Source: Alphaproteobacteria bacterium (GTDB lineage Bacteria > Pseudomonadota > Alphaproteobacteria > Rhizobiales > Rhizobiaceae). From it: a stretch of DNA of 64,000 nucleotides. Shown piece by piece: positions 9,609 to 17,635 of the stretch. The position numbers and the translations under genes are program-made. The notes under the pieces were generated by a model, which searched no databases, was not told where the DNA came from, and was given only the letters and a program-made list of their open reading frames with translations. The stretch is taken from positions 124,001 through 188,000 of the forward strand of contig JANSYK010000003.1 in the NCBI GenBank assembly GCA_024742485.1, given 5' to 3'. The stretch's first letter is position 1. Each line of letters starts with the position of its first letter.

Positions 9609-9756
9609 ATTATCCTCCCAACGGACATTATTTCATTCGTCCACGGTGAAAAGTAAGTGACGTTTTTTGATGTGATGTCAAACAGCAAAAACCATCATTT
9701 CCAATCATTTTCGTTCAAATTCAGAAAATACGCTTGAATTAGTCAGAATTTGCTTT

Positions 9757-9780
9757 CCAATGATGGCAATTGATGATTGG
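9757..9780. promoter_or_regulatory. Candidate operator in the LacI regulator / ABC operon divergent promoter
   Basis: An imperfect dyad with CCAAT and ATTGG outer arms sits 42 bp upstream of the lacI-type gene. A separate CCAATCAT at 9701-9708 is an exact inverted copy of the ATGATTGG that ends this dyad. Together they give two or three half-sites in the 213-bp divergent intergenic region (9609-9821), which is AT-rich compared with its surroundings. This would suit a repressor acting on both directions. It is unlike the CG-centred operators common for LacI-family proteins, so confidence is low. Confidence 0.3.
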
Positions 9781-9821
9781 GCAATAAATGACCGCCACAA
9801 CCTGACGAGGTAGGACATGCG

Positions 9822-10829
9822 ATGAAATCGACCGTGACTCAAATCGCCAGGGAAGCCGGCGTGTCACCGGCAACGGTGGACCGCGTGTTGAACAACCGGG
9901 AAGGCGTGCGTGCGCGTACCCGCGACATCGTGCTGGAGGTTGCACGGTCTCTTGGATATTTCGGACCGCAGGCCGCGCGGCGCAGCATTGTCATCCGGCT
10001 CGATTTTGTCATGCCGGCGGGGGACAACACCTTCATGTCCGGTCTCAAGCGGCATCTCGTCGAGGCCGTCGAACAGCGCGGTGACGTCAGCGTCAATCTC
10101 CACCTGATAGAAGGGTTCAACCCGGACAAGCTCGCTGCCAAGCTGCTGGAACTGGCGGATGCATCCGATGGGATCGGCATTGTCGCTCTTGACCATCCAA
10201 CCGTGCGAGAGGCGGTCAATCACCTTGCGGACAGGGGCATCAAGATCGCCACGCTGGTCTCGGACATCCACAATGTCAGCAGCATTGGATATATTGGTAT
10301 CGACAACCGGGCGGCCGGCAGGCTGGCCGGTCAAATTCTCGGTCGGTTCCTCAGCGTGCGGTCGCGGCGCAAGGTTGCCGTTTTCGCAGGTTCGCTCGCC
10401 TATCGCGGTCATGAAGAGCGCGAGATGGGATTCCGGCACATATTGTCCGAAGATTTCCCGCATCTCGATATCACGCGGTTGCTGGAGGTCCAGGACGACC
10501 GGCAGCGTGCCTATGAGGAGGCCAAGAGGGTCCTCGCCGAAGAGGATATCTCCGGCATCTACAATATCGGGTCCGGCAATCAGGGTATTGCCCGCGCGCT
10601 CAAGGAGACCGGTCGTTACAAGGATATCGTGTTCATCGGGCACGATCTCACGGAACCGACAAAGGCTCTGTTGCTTGACGGGACCATGGATGCCTTGATC
10701 GACCAGAACCCGCGGGTCGAGGCACGGGAAGTCATCCGGCTGCTGGTCTCGGAGATCAGGGATATTCCCGAGCCCGAATACCTGCCCCGTCTGCAGATCG
10801 TCTTTCGCGAAAATATCCCGCGCCAGTAA
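9822..10829 (+). CDS. LacI family transcriptional regulator
   Basis: A 335-aa protein with an N-terminal LacI-type helix-turn-helix (VTQIAREAGVSPATVDRVL, residues 5-23), a hinge region, and a periplasmic-binding-like sensor domain to the end. Start ATG at 9822 with GAGG about 11 nt upstream; the nearby ATG at 9817 is out of frame. It is divergent from the nine-gene uptake/catabolic operon and is the obvious local regulator, probably responding to the imported sugar or a metabolite of it. Its sensor domain resembles the ribose/xylose-type binding proteins. Confidence 0.9.
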   Translation: MKSTVTQIAREAGVSPATVDRVLNNREGVRARTRDIVLEVARSLGYFGPQAARRSIVIRLDFVMPAGDNTFMSGLKRHLVEAVEQRGDVSVNLHLIEGFNPDKLAAKLLELADASDGIGIVALDHPTVREAVNHLADRGIKIATLVSDIHNVSSIGYIGIDNRAAGRLAGQILGRFLSVRSRRKVAVFAGSLAYRGHEEREMGFRHILSEDFPHLDITRLLEVQDDRQRAYEEAKRVLAEEDISGIYNIGSGNQGIARALKETGRYKDIVFIGHDLTEPTKALLLDGTMDALIDQNPRVEAREVIRLLVSEIRDIPEPEYLPRLQIVFRENIPRQ

Positions 10830-10856
10830 ACCGGTCAGCCGTATTCTGACCGGTTT
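10828..10856. terminator. Bidirectional terminator hairpin
   Basis: A perfect 11-bp stem (AAACCGGTCAG pairing with CTGACCGGTTT) with a 7-nt loop starts within the stop codon of the LacI-type gene and lies 15 bp beyond the end of the convergent ftsH gene. A-rich and T-rich arm ends allow it to act in both directions. Confidence 0.75.
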
Positions 10857-10870
10857 GAAACAGAAGTGCC

Positions 10871-12712
10871 TTAACTCGCCGCTGTCGTTTCGACGGAAGG
10901 CCGGCTGGCGGCGTACGCGCCGATGGGCGGAAAATCTTCCGGTGTAACCGTCTCCTTTTCCAGCAGCATGTTCGCTCCGGATTCCAGAGTTTCCCGCTGA
11001 TGGGTGAGTATGTCGAGCGCCCGCTCATAGGCATTGCTGATCAGGGATCGTACGGCAAGGTCGACCTCGCGGGCCGTGGCTTCGGAATAGTCCTTCGGCC
11101 GCACGTCAAGCACAGTGTCGCCGAGGAACTGTGACCGTTGCTCCTCAAGCACCGCCTGCCCTAGTTGTTCAGACATGCCAAAGCGGGTCACGATCTGCCG
11201 GGCAACATCCGTGACCTTGGCCAGGTCATCGGCGGCACCGGTCGAGATTTCGCCGAACACCAGCGCTTCCGCCGCGCGACCCGCGAGCAACACGGTCATC
11301 CGGTTCTTGAGTTCTTCCGTGGTGATCAGAAACCGGTCCTCGGTCGGCCTTTGCATCGTGTAACCCAATGCGCCGATCGAACGCGGAATGATCGAAACCT
11401 TGTGCACCGGATCGCTGCCTGGAATTGAGGCCGCTGCGAGCGCGTGCCCCATCTCGTGATAGGCCACCCTCCGCCGTTCATCGGGATTCAGCAGGCGCGT
11501 TCGCTGCTCGGAACCGGCGACGATGCGTTCAACAGCACTTGTGAAATCCTCCATGCGAACCCGCTTGCCGTCTCGTCTCGTCGCATGGATTGCCGCTTCA
11601 TTGACAAGATTCGCAAGATCGGCACCCGTAAAACCTGGCGTGATCCCCGCAATCTCTTCGATGTCCAGCCCATCATCCACTTTCACCTTTTTGAGATGGA
11701 CCCTCAGAATGGCCGCGCGACCGGTCCGGTCGGGCCGGTCGACAACGACCTGGCGGTCAAAACGCCCGGCACGCAAAAGTGCCGGATCGAGAATTTCGGG
11801 CCGGTTGGTCGCAGCCAGCAGAACAATTCCCGAACGAGGGTCGAAACCGTCCAGCTCGGCAAGAAGCTGATTGAGCGTCTGTTCCTTTTCATCGCCGCCG
11901 CCGCCGATATTGCCGAGCGGTGACCGCGCCCGGCCGAGCGCGTCCAGTTCGTCAATGAAGATGATACAGGGCGCTGCCTTTCGCGCCTGTTCAAAAAGGT
12001 CGCGAACCCGGGCTGCGCCGATGCCGACAAACATCTCGACGAATTCGGATCCCGAAATCGAGAAAAACACGACCCCTGCTTCGCCAGCGACGGCACGGGC
12101 CAGCAACGTCTTTCCCGTACCGGGTGGGCCAACCAGCAACACGCCCTTTGGAACGCGGGCGCCTAGGCGTTCATATCTTTCCCGGTCCTGCAGGAAGGAA
12201 ACGATTTCCTGCAATTCCATCTTCGCCTGGTCCACACCGGCCACATCGTCGAAATCCACACCGGTTTCGGTTTCCACATACACTTTTGCCTTGGACTGAC
12301 CGATATTCATCAAGCCGCCCATACCCTGACGCTGGGCGATGCCGCGAAACAGGAAGAACCAGATGCCGACGAAAATCACCATGGGCACGATCCATGACAG
12401 GAGATCGGAAAGCCAATTGCTGTCGGTTGCCCCGGAATATTCGACGCCGGACTCCTGCAGAAGTTCGGCTATGTCCCCGCCGACCCTGTTGGTGACGAAA
12501 TAACGCTTACCGTCACTCGGGATCTTGTACTCACCCTGCACGCGTGTTTCCGAAACGACAATGTTGGTAATCTGATCGGTCGAAAGCAGGTCGCGAAAGG
12601 CGCTGTAGGAAATGCGCGTTGTGTCCTGGGCGCCAAGCCACACTTGAATCAGGACGATGATCGCAAGGGTGATCAGGATGTAGCCGAGATTGAGCTGGTG
12701 TTGTTTGTTCAT
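10871..12712 (-). CDS. ftsH: ATP-dependent zinc metalloprotease FtsH (accessory type)
   Basis: A 613-aa membrane-anchored AAA+ protease. Two membrane helices (about 10-27 and 103-123) flank a periplasmic domain. Walker A GPPGTGKT is at 195-202, Walker B FIDELDA near 252, the second region of homology near 300-317, and the zinc site HEMGH is at 419-423 with the third ligand Asp in GAADDLAK. It degrades membrane and short-lived cytosolic proteins. The gene is divergent from a Lon-like protease and stress genes, not next to tilS or folP as the housekeeping copy commonly is, so it is probably a second, condition-specific FtsH. A TTGA-N6-TCAA box is 71 bp upstream of the start. Confidence 0.95.
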   Translation of the reverse strand: MNKQHQLNLGYILITLAIIVLIQVWLGAQDTTRISYSAFRDLLSTDQITNIVVSETRVQGEYKIPSDGKRYFVTNRVGGDIAELLQESGVEYSGATDSNWLSDLLSWIVPMVIFVGIWFFLFRGIAQRQGMGGLMNIGQSKAKVYVETETGVDFDDVAGVDQAKMELQEIVSFLQDRERYERLGARVPKGVLLVGPPGTGKTLLARAVAGEAGVVFFSISGSEFVEMFVGIGAARVRDLFEQARKAAPCIIFIDELDALGRARSPLGNIGGGGDEKEQTLNQLLAELDGFDPRSGIVLLAATNRPEILDPALLRAGRFDRQVVVDRPDRTGRAAILRVHLKKVKVDDGLDIEEIAGITPGFTGADLANLVNEAAIHATRRDGKRVRMEDFTSAVERIVAGSEQRTRLLNPDERRRVAYHEMGHALAAASIPGSDPVHKVSIIPRSIGALGYTMQRPTEDRFLITTEELKNRMTVLLAGRAAEALVFGEISTGAADDLAKVTDVARQIVTRFGMSEQLGQAVLEEQRSQFLGDTVLDVRPKDYSEATAREVDLAVRSLISNAYERALDILTHQRETLESGANMLLEKETVTPEDFPPIGAYAASRPSVETTAAS

Positions 12713-12782
12713 GTCCGAATGCCTTCAGTCGCCTCTTTCGGGCGTATCCGGCAAAGCCTCGCACGGACACGCTTGGAGGGTC

Positions 12783-12796
12783 TTGACCGGGATCAA
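12783..12796. promoter_or_regulatory. FNR/FixK-type box upstream of ftsH
   Basis: TTGACCGGGATCAA matches TTGA-N6-TCAA. It lies in the 253-bp ftsH/lon-like divergent region, 71 bp from the ftsH start codon. It is one of three such boxes in this cluster. Confidence 0.6.
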
Positions 12797-12878
12797 ACAC
12801 GGCGATTTTGTCGGTGCAGCAGCCAAGGCGATTGCTGACATGCCGAACGGACAGAACGGATTTTGACCCCGACAATCT

Positions 12879-12892
12879 TTGATATGGCTCAA
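12879..12892. promoter_or_regulatory. FNR/FixK-type box upstream of the Lon-like/Usp operon
   Basis: TTGATATGGCTCAA matches TTGA-N6-TCAA. It lies 74 bp upstream of the GTG start of the Lon-like gene, mirroring the position of the ftsH box. The ORF track treats its first TTG as a start codon; the box argues against that. Confidence 0.65.
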
Positions 12893-12965
12893 TTTCAGAT
12901 CCCGGGAAGTTGAGATAGATTGGCCATCGGCAATTGTGCTTTCAAACACGCCAAGGGTGACAAAC

Positions 12966-15392
12966 GTGTCGGAAACAAAACCTCTGGACGCTGCGGTTCT
13001 GCGCCAACGGTGCGATCCCGCGCAACTGGGTTTCAATACAACGGACGACCTCCAGCCTGCGGACAGGCTGATGGGGCAGGAGCGGGCAGCAGACGCCCTG
13101 CGATTTGCGACATCCATGAAGCGTGCGGGCTACAATCTTTTTGTCATCGGCCAGCGCGGTTCCGGCCACCAGCGCTCGGTTCAGCAGTTTCTGACGGGCA
13201 TTGCCAGCACGCAAAGCCCACCGGATGAGTGGGTGTATGTCAACAATTTTCAAATCAGCCGAAAGCCGAAGGCCATCCGGCTTCCACCGGGAACGGCCAT
13301 GCGGTTCCGTCAGGCCATGGAAGAATTGATTGATGATCTGAAGCTGGCCTTGCCGGGTCTTTTTGAAACCGAGGATTACAGAAATCGCCTGCGCGCCATC
13401 AATGACGAGGCCAAGCAGCAGCAGGATCAGGCTTTCGAAGCACTGCGATCAAATGCGGAGGCAGAAGGAATTGCGGTGTTGCGCACGCCAATGGGCTTTG
13501 CGCTGGCGCCCGTCAAAGACGGCAACGTCATTCAACCGGACGATTTCAATGCCCTCGACGAGGCAGAAAAGAAACGCATTGAAACCGTGATTGCCGGCCT
13601 TCAGGGCGAACTGGAAACGGTGCTCGGCAAGATGCCGGTGATCGACAAGAACCGGCGCGACCGTATTCGGAGCCTGAATGCCAAACTGGCATCGTCAACC
13701 ATTGCCGCATCGGTGGCTGCCGTTGCCGAGCTGTTTGCGGACATTGCGCCCATCCTCAACCATCTCAAGGACGCTGAAGCAGACCTCGTACAAAATGTCG
13801 GATTGTTCCTTCAACACAGTGGTCAAGATGAGATGCCGGCGCCGCCGGCTCCAGAGGCCCCCGATGCGCATGATCCGAGATTTCGGCGATATGGCGTGAA
13901 CGTGCTCGTGTCGGACGGTTCGCGGGAGGGGGCTTCCGTCGTCGTTGAAGATCACCCGACCCTTGGTAATTTGCTTGGGCGGGTCGAGCATCTTTCGCAG
14001 ATGGGAGCGCTGGTCACGGATTTCATGCTGATAAAACCCGGCGCGCTGCACCGGGCCAATGGTGGTTATATCGTCCTTGACGCCCGAAAAATACTGACCG
14101 AGGCCTTCGCCTGGGAGGCATTGAAGCGAACACTGTTCGCCAACACCATTCGGATTGAATCGGCGGCCGAGCAAATCGGATTTGCGACCACCGTGACGCT
14201 TGATCCCGAACCCATCCCGCTTGATGTGAAGATAGTTCTGGTGGGCGAACGTTCGCTCTACAATCTGCTGGTGCAGCTCGATCCCGACTTCAGCCGGCTA
14301 TTCAAGGTCGAAGCCGATTTCGAAGATCGGTGGGTGCGCACAACCGAAAACGAAAAACAGATCACCCGATTGTTTTCGACGATCATCAAAAACAACGACC
14401 TGCGTCCGCTGGACGCGATGGGAGCAGCGCTCCTTATCGAGGAAGCGGCACGCTATGCGGATGATTCGGAACGACTGTCGCTACAGATCGGTTATCTGAC
14501 CGATCTGCTGCAGGAAGCCGACTACTGGGCTGGTGAGGCGGACGCCCGGATCATCACAGCCGAGCACATCGATCGGGCGATTGCCGATCGTATCAGGCGC
14601 AAGGACCGGCTGCGGGAGAGGGTTTATGAAGCCATCGACCGTGAGACCCTGTTGATCGATACAGAGGGGTCACAGGTCGGCCAGATCAATGGTCTGTCGG
14701 TGACCGGGATCGGCGACTTCATGTTCGGAAAACCATCACGCATCACGGCGCGTGTTCGCATGGGGGCCGGAAAACTGATCGATATCGAGCGGGAGGTTGA
14801 ACTCGGTGGTCCGCTGCACTCCAAGGGAGTCATGATCCTTGCGAGCTTTCTCAACGCAAATTATGCGCTTGACCATCCCGTATCGCTTTGGGCCAGTCTG
14901 GTATTCGAACAATCCTATGGCGGCGTGGACGGCGACAGTGCATCGTCGGCAGAGCTCTATGCGCTGCTGTCGGCGCTTTCCGGCATACCCATTCGGCAGT
15001 CGCTGGCGGTCACCGGTTCGGTGAACCAGCTTGGCGAGGTCCAGGCCATCGGCGGGGTCAATGAAAAGATCGAAGGGTTTTTCGATATCTGCAAACTGCG
15101 CGGCCTGACAGGCGGGCAGGGGGTGCTCATTCCCCAATCGAATGTCAAACACCTGATGCTCCGGCAGGATGTCGTGACCGCGGTTGAAGAGGGCCAGTTC
15201 AATGTTCACGCCGTGCGGACCATCGACGACGGCATCGCCCTGCTGACCGGACAGGCAGCGGGTGAACGGAACGCCAAGGGGCAGTTTCCACCGGACAGCG
15301 TGAACGGATTGGTGGATGCGAAATTGATTTCATTTGCCGAGGCGAGGCGCGCCTTTTCCGCACGGAGCGAAAGCGACAAACCGGATGAATGA
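12966..15392 (+). CDS. Lon-like ATP-dependent serine protease (AAA_32/Lon_C family)
   Basis: An 808-aa protein of the LonB/YcbZ-like group. The C-terminal Lon peptidase domain has the catalytic dyad Ser658 (DGDSAS) and Lys701 (VNEKIEG), 43 residues apart as in Lon. The nucleotide-binding region is unusual: the Walker A position reads GQRGSGHQRS (62-71), with no lysine, while a family-type Walker B (YIVLDARK) is kept. The chosen start is GTG at 12966 with AAGGGTGA upstream; the ORF-track TTG start falls inside a regulatory box. It is the first gene of an operon with a universal stress protein and an APC permease (8-bp and 1-bp overlaps). Likely a stress protease whose ATP use is uncertain. Confidence 0.88.
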   Translation: MSETKPLDAAVLRQRCDPAQLGFNTTDDLQPADRLMGQERAADALRFATSMKRAGYNLFVIGQRGSGHQRSVQQFLTGIASTQSPPDEWVYVNNFQISRKPKAIRLPPGTAMRFRQAMEELIDDLKLALPGLFETEDYRNRLRAINDEAKQQQDQAFEALRSNAEAEGIAVLRTPMGFALAPVKDGNVIQPDDFNALDEAEKKRIETVIAGLQGELETVLGKMPVIDKNRRDRIRSLNAKLASSTIAASVAAVAELFADIAPILNHLKDAEADLVQNVGLFLQHSGQDEMPAPPAPEAPDAHDPRFRRYGVNVLVSDGSREGASVVVEDHPTLGNLLGRVEHLSQMGALVTDFMLIKPGALHRANGGYIVLDARKILTEAFAWEALKRTLFANTIRIESAAEQIGFATTVTLDPEPIPLDVKIVLVGERSLYNLLVQLDPDFSRLFKVEADFEDRWVRTTENEKQITRLFSTIIKNNDLRPLDAMGAALLIEEAARYADDSERLSLQIGYLTDLLQEADYWAGEADARIITAEHIDRAIADRIRRKDRLRERVYEAIDRETLLIDTEGSQVGQINGLSVTGIGDFMFGKPSRITARVRMGAGKLIDIEREVELGGPLHSKGVMILASFLNANYALDHPVSLWASLVFEQSYGGVDGDSASSAELYALLSALSGIPIRQSLAVTGSVNQLGEVQAIGGVNEKIEGFFDICKLRGLTGGQGVLIPQSNVKHLMLRQDVVTAVEEGQFNVHAVRTIDDGIALLTGQAAGERNAKGQFPPDSVNGLVDAKLISFAEARRAFSARSESDKPDE

Positions 15393-16260
15393 GACAACCG
15401 ACAAAGCGAAAGGCGACAAACCGGAATCGGCGCGTTTGCGGGTTCTTGCCGGGTTTGGTTCCATTGCCGATGAAGCGCCCACCATTGAGGCGGCAATGGC
15501 ACTTGCCGAGGCGTTGGAGGCGGAAATCACCGGCTGTTTTGTCGAGGATGTGGATCTCCTGAACCTGGCTGCGCTGCCCTTTGCAAGAGCCGTCCGTCCG
15601 GCCGATCGCACAGTGCTGGATATCGAGCATGAGCAGATGAAGCGGCAGATTTCGCGCGCGGCATCCACCTGTGAAAACCTGCTTCTCGCCCGCGCGGGCA
15701 CAACCAGCGTTCGGTGCACCTTCCGGACAAGGAAGGGTGGTTACCTGGCGGAAATTGCCAGCGAAACAGCAACCAGCGATATCGTTGTGGTGAACCCGCT
15801 CAACCTGCCGCACCGGCGCCAGGATGCGTTCTCGTTGTTGCTGGATCGTTTACGGCAAGCCACCGGGGCCGTCATTTTGCCGGAGCGAACGCGGCATGGA
15901 ACCGGCGGACCGGTGGTGCTCGTTGCGGCCGGCGCGACCCTGGCGTCAAACGACCTGGATCTTGCTGGGCGCATCGCCCGGACACTGTCCGACCAGATCG
16001 TCATTCTGACCGGCGGCGACCAACCGGCTGACAGGTCAGCGCTTCGTGCGGCAGCGAGGAATCTATTCGGTTCCCGGGTCGACATTCGCGACATACCGGA
16101 CAATCATGTTCAGTCGATGGCTGCGATGCTGGAGGAATTGAAACCGTCATTTGTCCTGTTGCAGCCGCCGCCCGGTCCCTTGAGCGATCCGATGATCGAA
16201 TTGCTGCTCAATGCGGGGCGGGCCCCACTGCTATTGATGCGCAGGTCAGACGATCAGTGA
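15385..16260 (+). CDS. Universal stress protein-like protein
   Basis: A 291-aa cytoplasmic protein that reads as two tandem Usp-like halves. The first half (about 10-150) has the strand-helix pattern starting RLRVLAGFG and an SETATSDIVVVNP segment. The second half begins near VVLVAAGATLAS and ends with the typical RAPLLLMRR strand. The ATG at 15385 overlaps the Lon-like stop by 8 bp, so translation is coupled. The ORF track starts 17 codons earlier. It fits a stress-survival role along with the proteases around it. No clear GxxGx9GS ATP loop is seen, so nucleotide binding is doubtful. Confidence 0.78.
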   Translation: MNETTDKAKGDKPESARLRVLAGFGSIADEAPTIEAAMALAEALEAEITGCFVEDVDLLNLAALPFARAVRPADRTVLDIEHEQMKRQISRAASTCENLLLARAGTTSVRCTFRTRKGGYLAEIASETATSDIVVVNPLNLPHRRQDAFSLLLDRLRQATGAVILPERTRHGTGGPVVLVAAGATLASNDLDLAGRIARTLSDQIVILTGGDQPADRSALRAAARNLFGSRVDIRDIPDNHVQSMAAMLEELKPSFVLLQPPPGPLSDPMIELLLNAGRAPLLLMRRSDDQ

Positions 16261-17504
16261 TGTCGCAACTGCAGGACGACGAGAAGCGAAAACACGCCAA
16301 ACTCAGGCGTACGCTGACCTTGCCATACGTGGTATTCTACGGTCTGGGTGTCACTGTCGGTGCGGGAATCTATGTGCTGATCGGTGAGGTGATTTCAAGG
16401 GCAGGTGCTCACGCGCCGCTGTCGTTCCTTATCGCCGGCTTTGTCATGATGTTTCCGGCCGCTGCATTTGCCGAACTGACGGGCCGGTTACCCTATGCGG
16501 CAGCGGAAGCACATTTCGTCGAGGCCGGTTTCCACTCCAAAAAACTGTTTCTGATTGTCGGGCTCGCCGTTGCTGCTGTCGGCATCGTGTCGTCAGCAGC
16601 CATTGCCCATGGAGCCGTCGGATATCTGTCGCAACTGACCGAGATTCCGACGACGTCTCTTCTTGTCGCGGTCATTTTGACGACAGGCATAGTTTCGGGT
16701 TTCGGAATCCGCGAATCCATTGCGGTTGCTGCCCTTTTGACGATTATCGAAGTCGGAGGGCTGATGGCGATTGTCGGCGGCGCAACCCTGTCCGGCATCG
16801 ATCTGTCGGGCCAGGCGCTGGAAATGGTACCCCAATCATTCTCTCCGACACTATGGGCCGGGATAGCGGGATCCAGCCTTCTGGCCTTTTTCGCCTTCAT
16901 CGGATTTGAGGACATCGACTCCATCGCCGAGGAAACCGTCAATCCGCAAAAGACACTGGCGCGTGGAATCTTCATTACACTCGTCCTGAGTCTCGTCATC
17001 TACGTTCTGGTGGTTGTCGCGGCGCTGGCTGCGGTGTCGGTCTCCGAGATTTCGGGAACACAGGCGCCGCTTGCCCTGGTATTTTCAAAAACAACCGGAT
17101 TTTCGCCGCTGACAATTACACTGATTGCCATTGTCGCAACGGTCAACGGGATCATCGTACAGATCATTATGGCGGCCCGCGTTCTCTACGGGCTGGCCAA
17201 TCGTGGCACACTGCCCAGTGTTCTCGCCCGCGTCAGCAAGAGAACGCACACACCCGTCGTGGCAACCGGTGTGGCGACGGCAATTGTACTGGCGCTTGCC
17301 CTGACATTTCCGATCACGCGGCTGGCCGAGTGGACCTCCGTGATTACGCTGTCCGTGTTCATTGTGGTTTGCGCCGCGCTTGTCCGGATCAAGAAGGAAG
17401 GGACACCGGCACCTGCCGGGACATTCATCATACCGATCTGGGTACCCTATTGCGGGATCGTCGCCTGCGCCGGGCTTCTCATTGCCGGCACCTTGGCTGG
17501 TTGA
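16260..17504 (+). CDS. APC superfamily amino acid/polyamine permease
   Basis: A 414-aa inner-membrane protein with about 11-12 predicted helices. The first helix carries the APC hallmark (GLGVTVGAGIYVLIG near residue 30) and the central FIGFEDIDSIAEET motif near 215 is the typical APC helix 6 region, followed by NPQKTLARGI. It overlaps the stress protein gene by 1 bp (TGATG). It probably exchanges or imports an amino acid or polyamine, and by context may serve acid or anaerobic stress. The substrate cannot be assigned. Confidence 0.88.
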   Translation: MSQLQDDEKRKHAKLRRTLTLPYVVFYGLGVTVGAGIYVLIGEVISRAGAHAPLSFLIAGFVMMFPAAAFAELTGRLPYAAAEAHFVEAGFHSKKLFLIVGLAVAAVGIVSSAAIAHGAVGYLSQLTEIPTTSLLVAVILTTGIVSGFGIRESIAVAALLTIIEVGGLMAIVGGATLSGIDLSGQALEMVPQSFSPTLWAGIAGSSLLAFFAFIGFEDIDSIAEETVNPQKTLARGIFITLVLSLVIYVLVVVAALAAVSVSEISGTQAPLALVFSKTTGFSPLTITLIAIVATVNGIIVQIIMAARVLYGLANRGTLPSVLARVSKRTHTPVVATGVATAIVLALALTFPITRLAEWTSVITLSVFIVVCAALVRIKKEGTPAPAGTFIIPIWVPYCGIVACAGLLIAGTLAG

Positions 17505-17565
17505 GAAGGAGCGCACCTGTCATGAACACGTGATCTGCCTTTGCTTAACGTCATTCTGCCGGCAT

Positions 17566-17579
17566 TTGATGGCGATCAA
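17566..17579. promoter_or_regulatory. Perfect FNR/FixK anaerobox upstream of the acyl-CoA synthetase/GNAT gene
   Basis: TTGATGGCGATCAA is a perfect TTGAT-N4-ATCAA consensus palindrome, 57 bp upstream of the ATG at 17636. It overlaps the earlier ATG used by the ORF track, which supports the downstream start. Confidence 0.75.
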
Positions 17580-17635
17580 TGAACCATCTGCACAGGCCGG
17601 GTATTCGATATCCAACAAGGACGGAACAGTTTCCG

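Noticed and set aside
12879-12965. Earlier TTG start for the Lon-like protease
   Set aside because: The TTG is the first half of a TTGA-N6-TCAA box and has no ribosome binding site; GTG at 12966 has AAGGGTGA.
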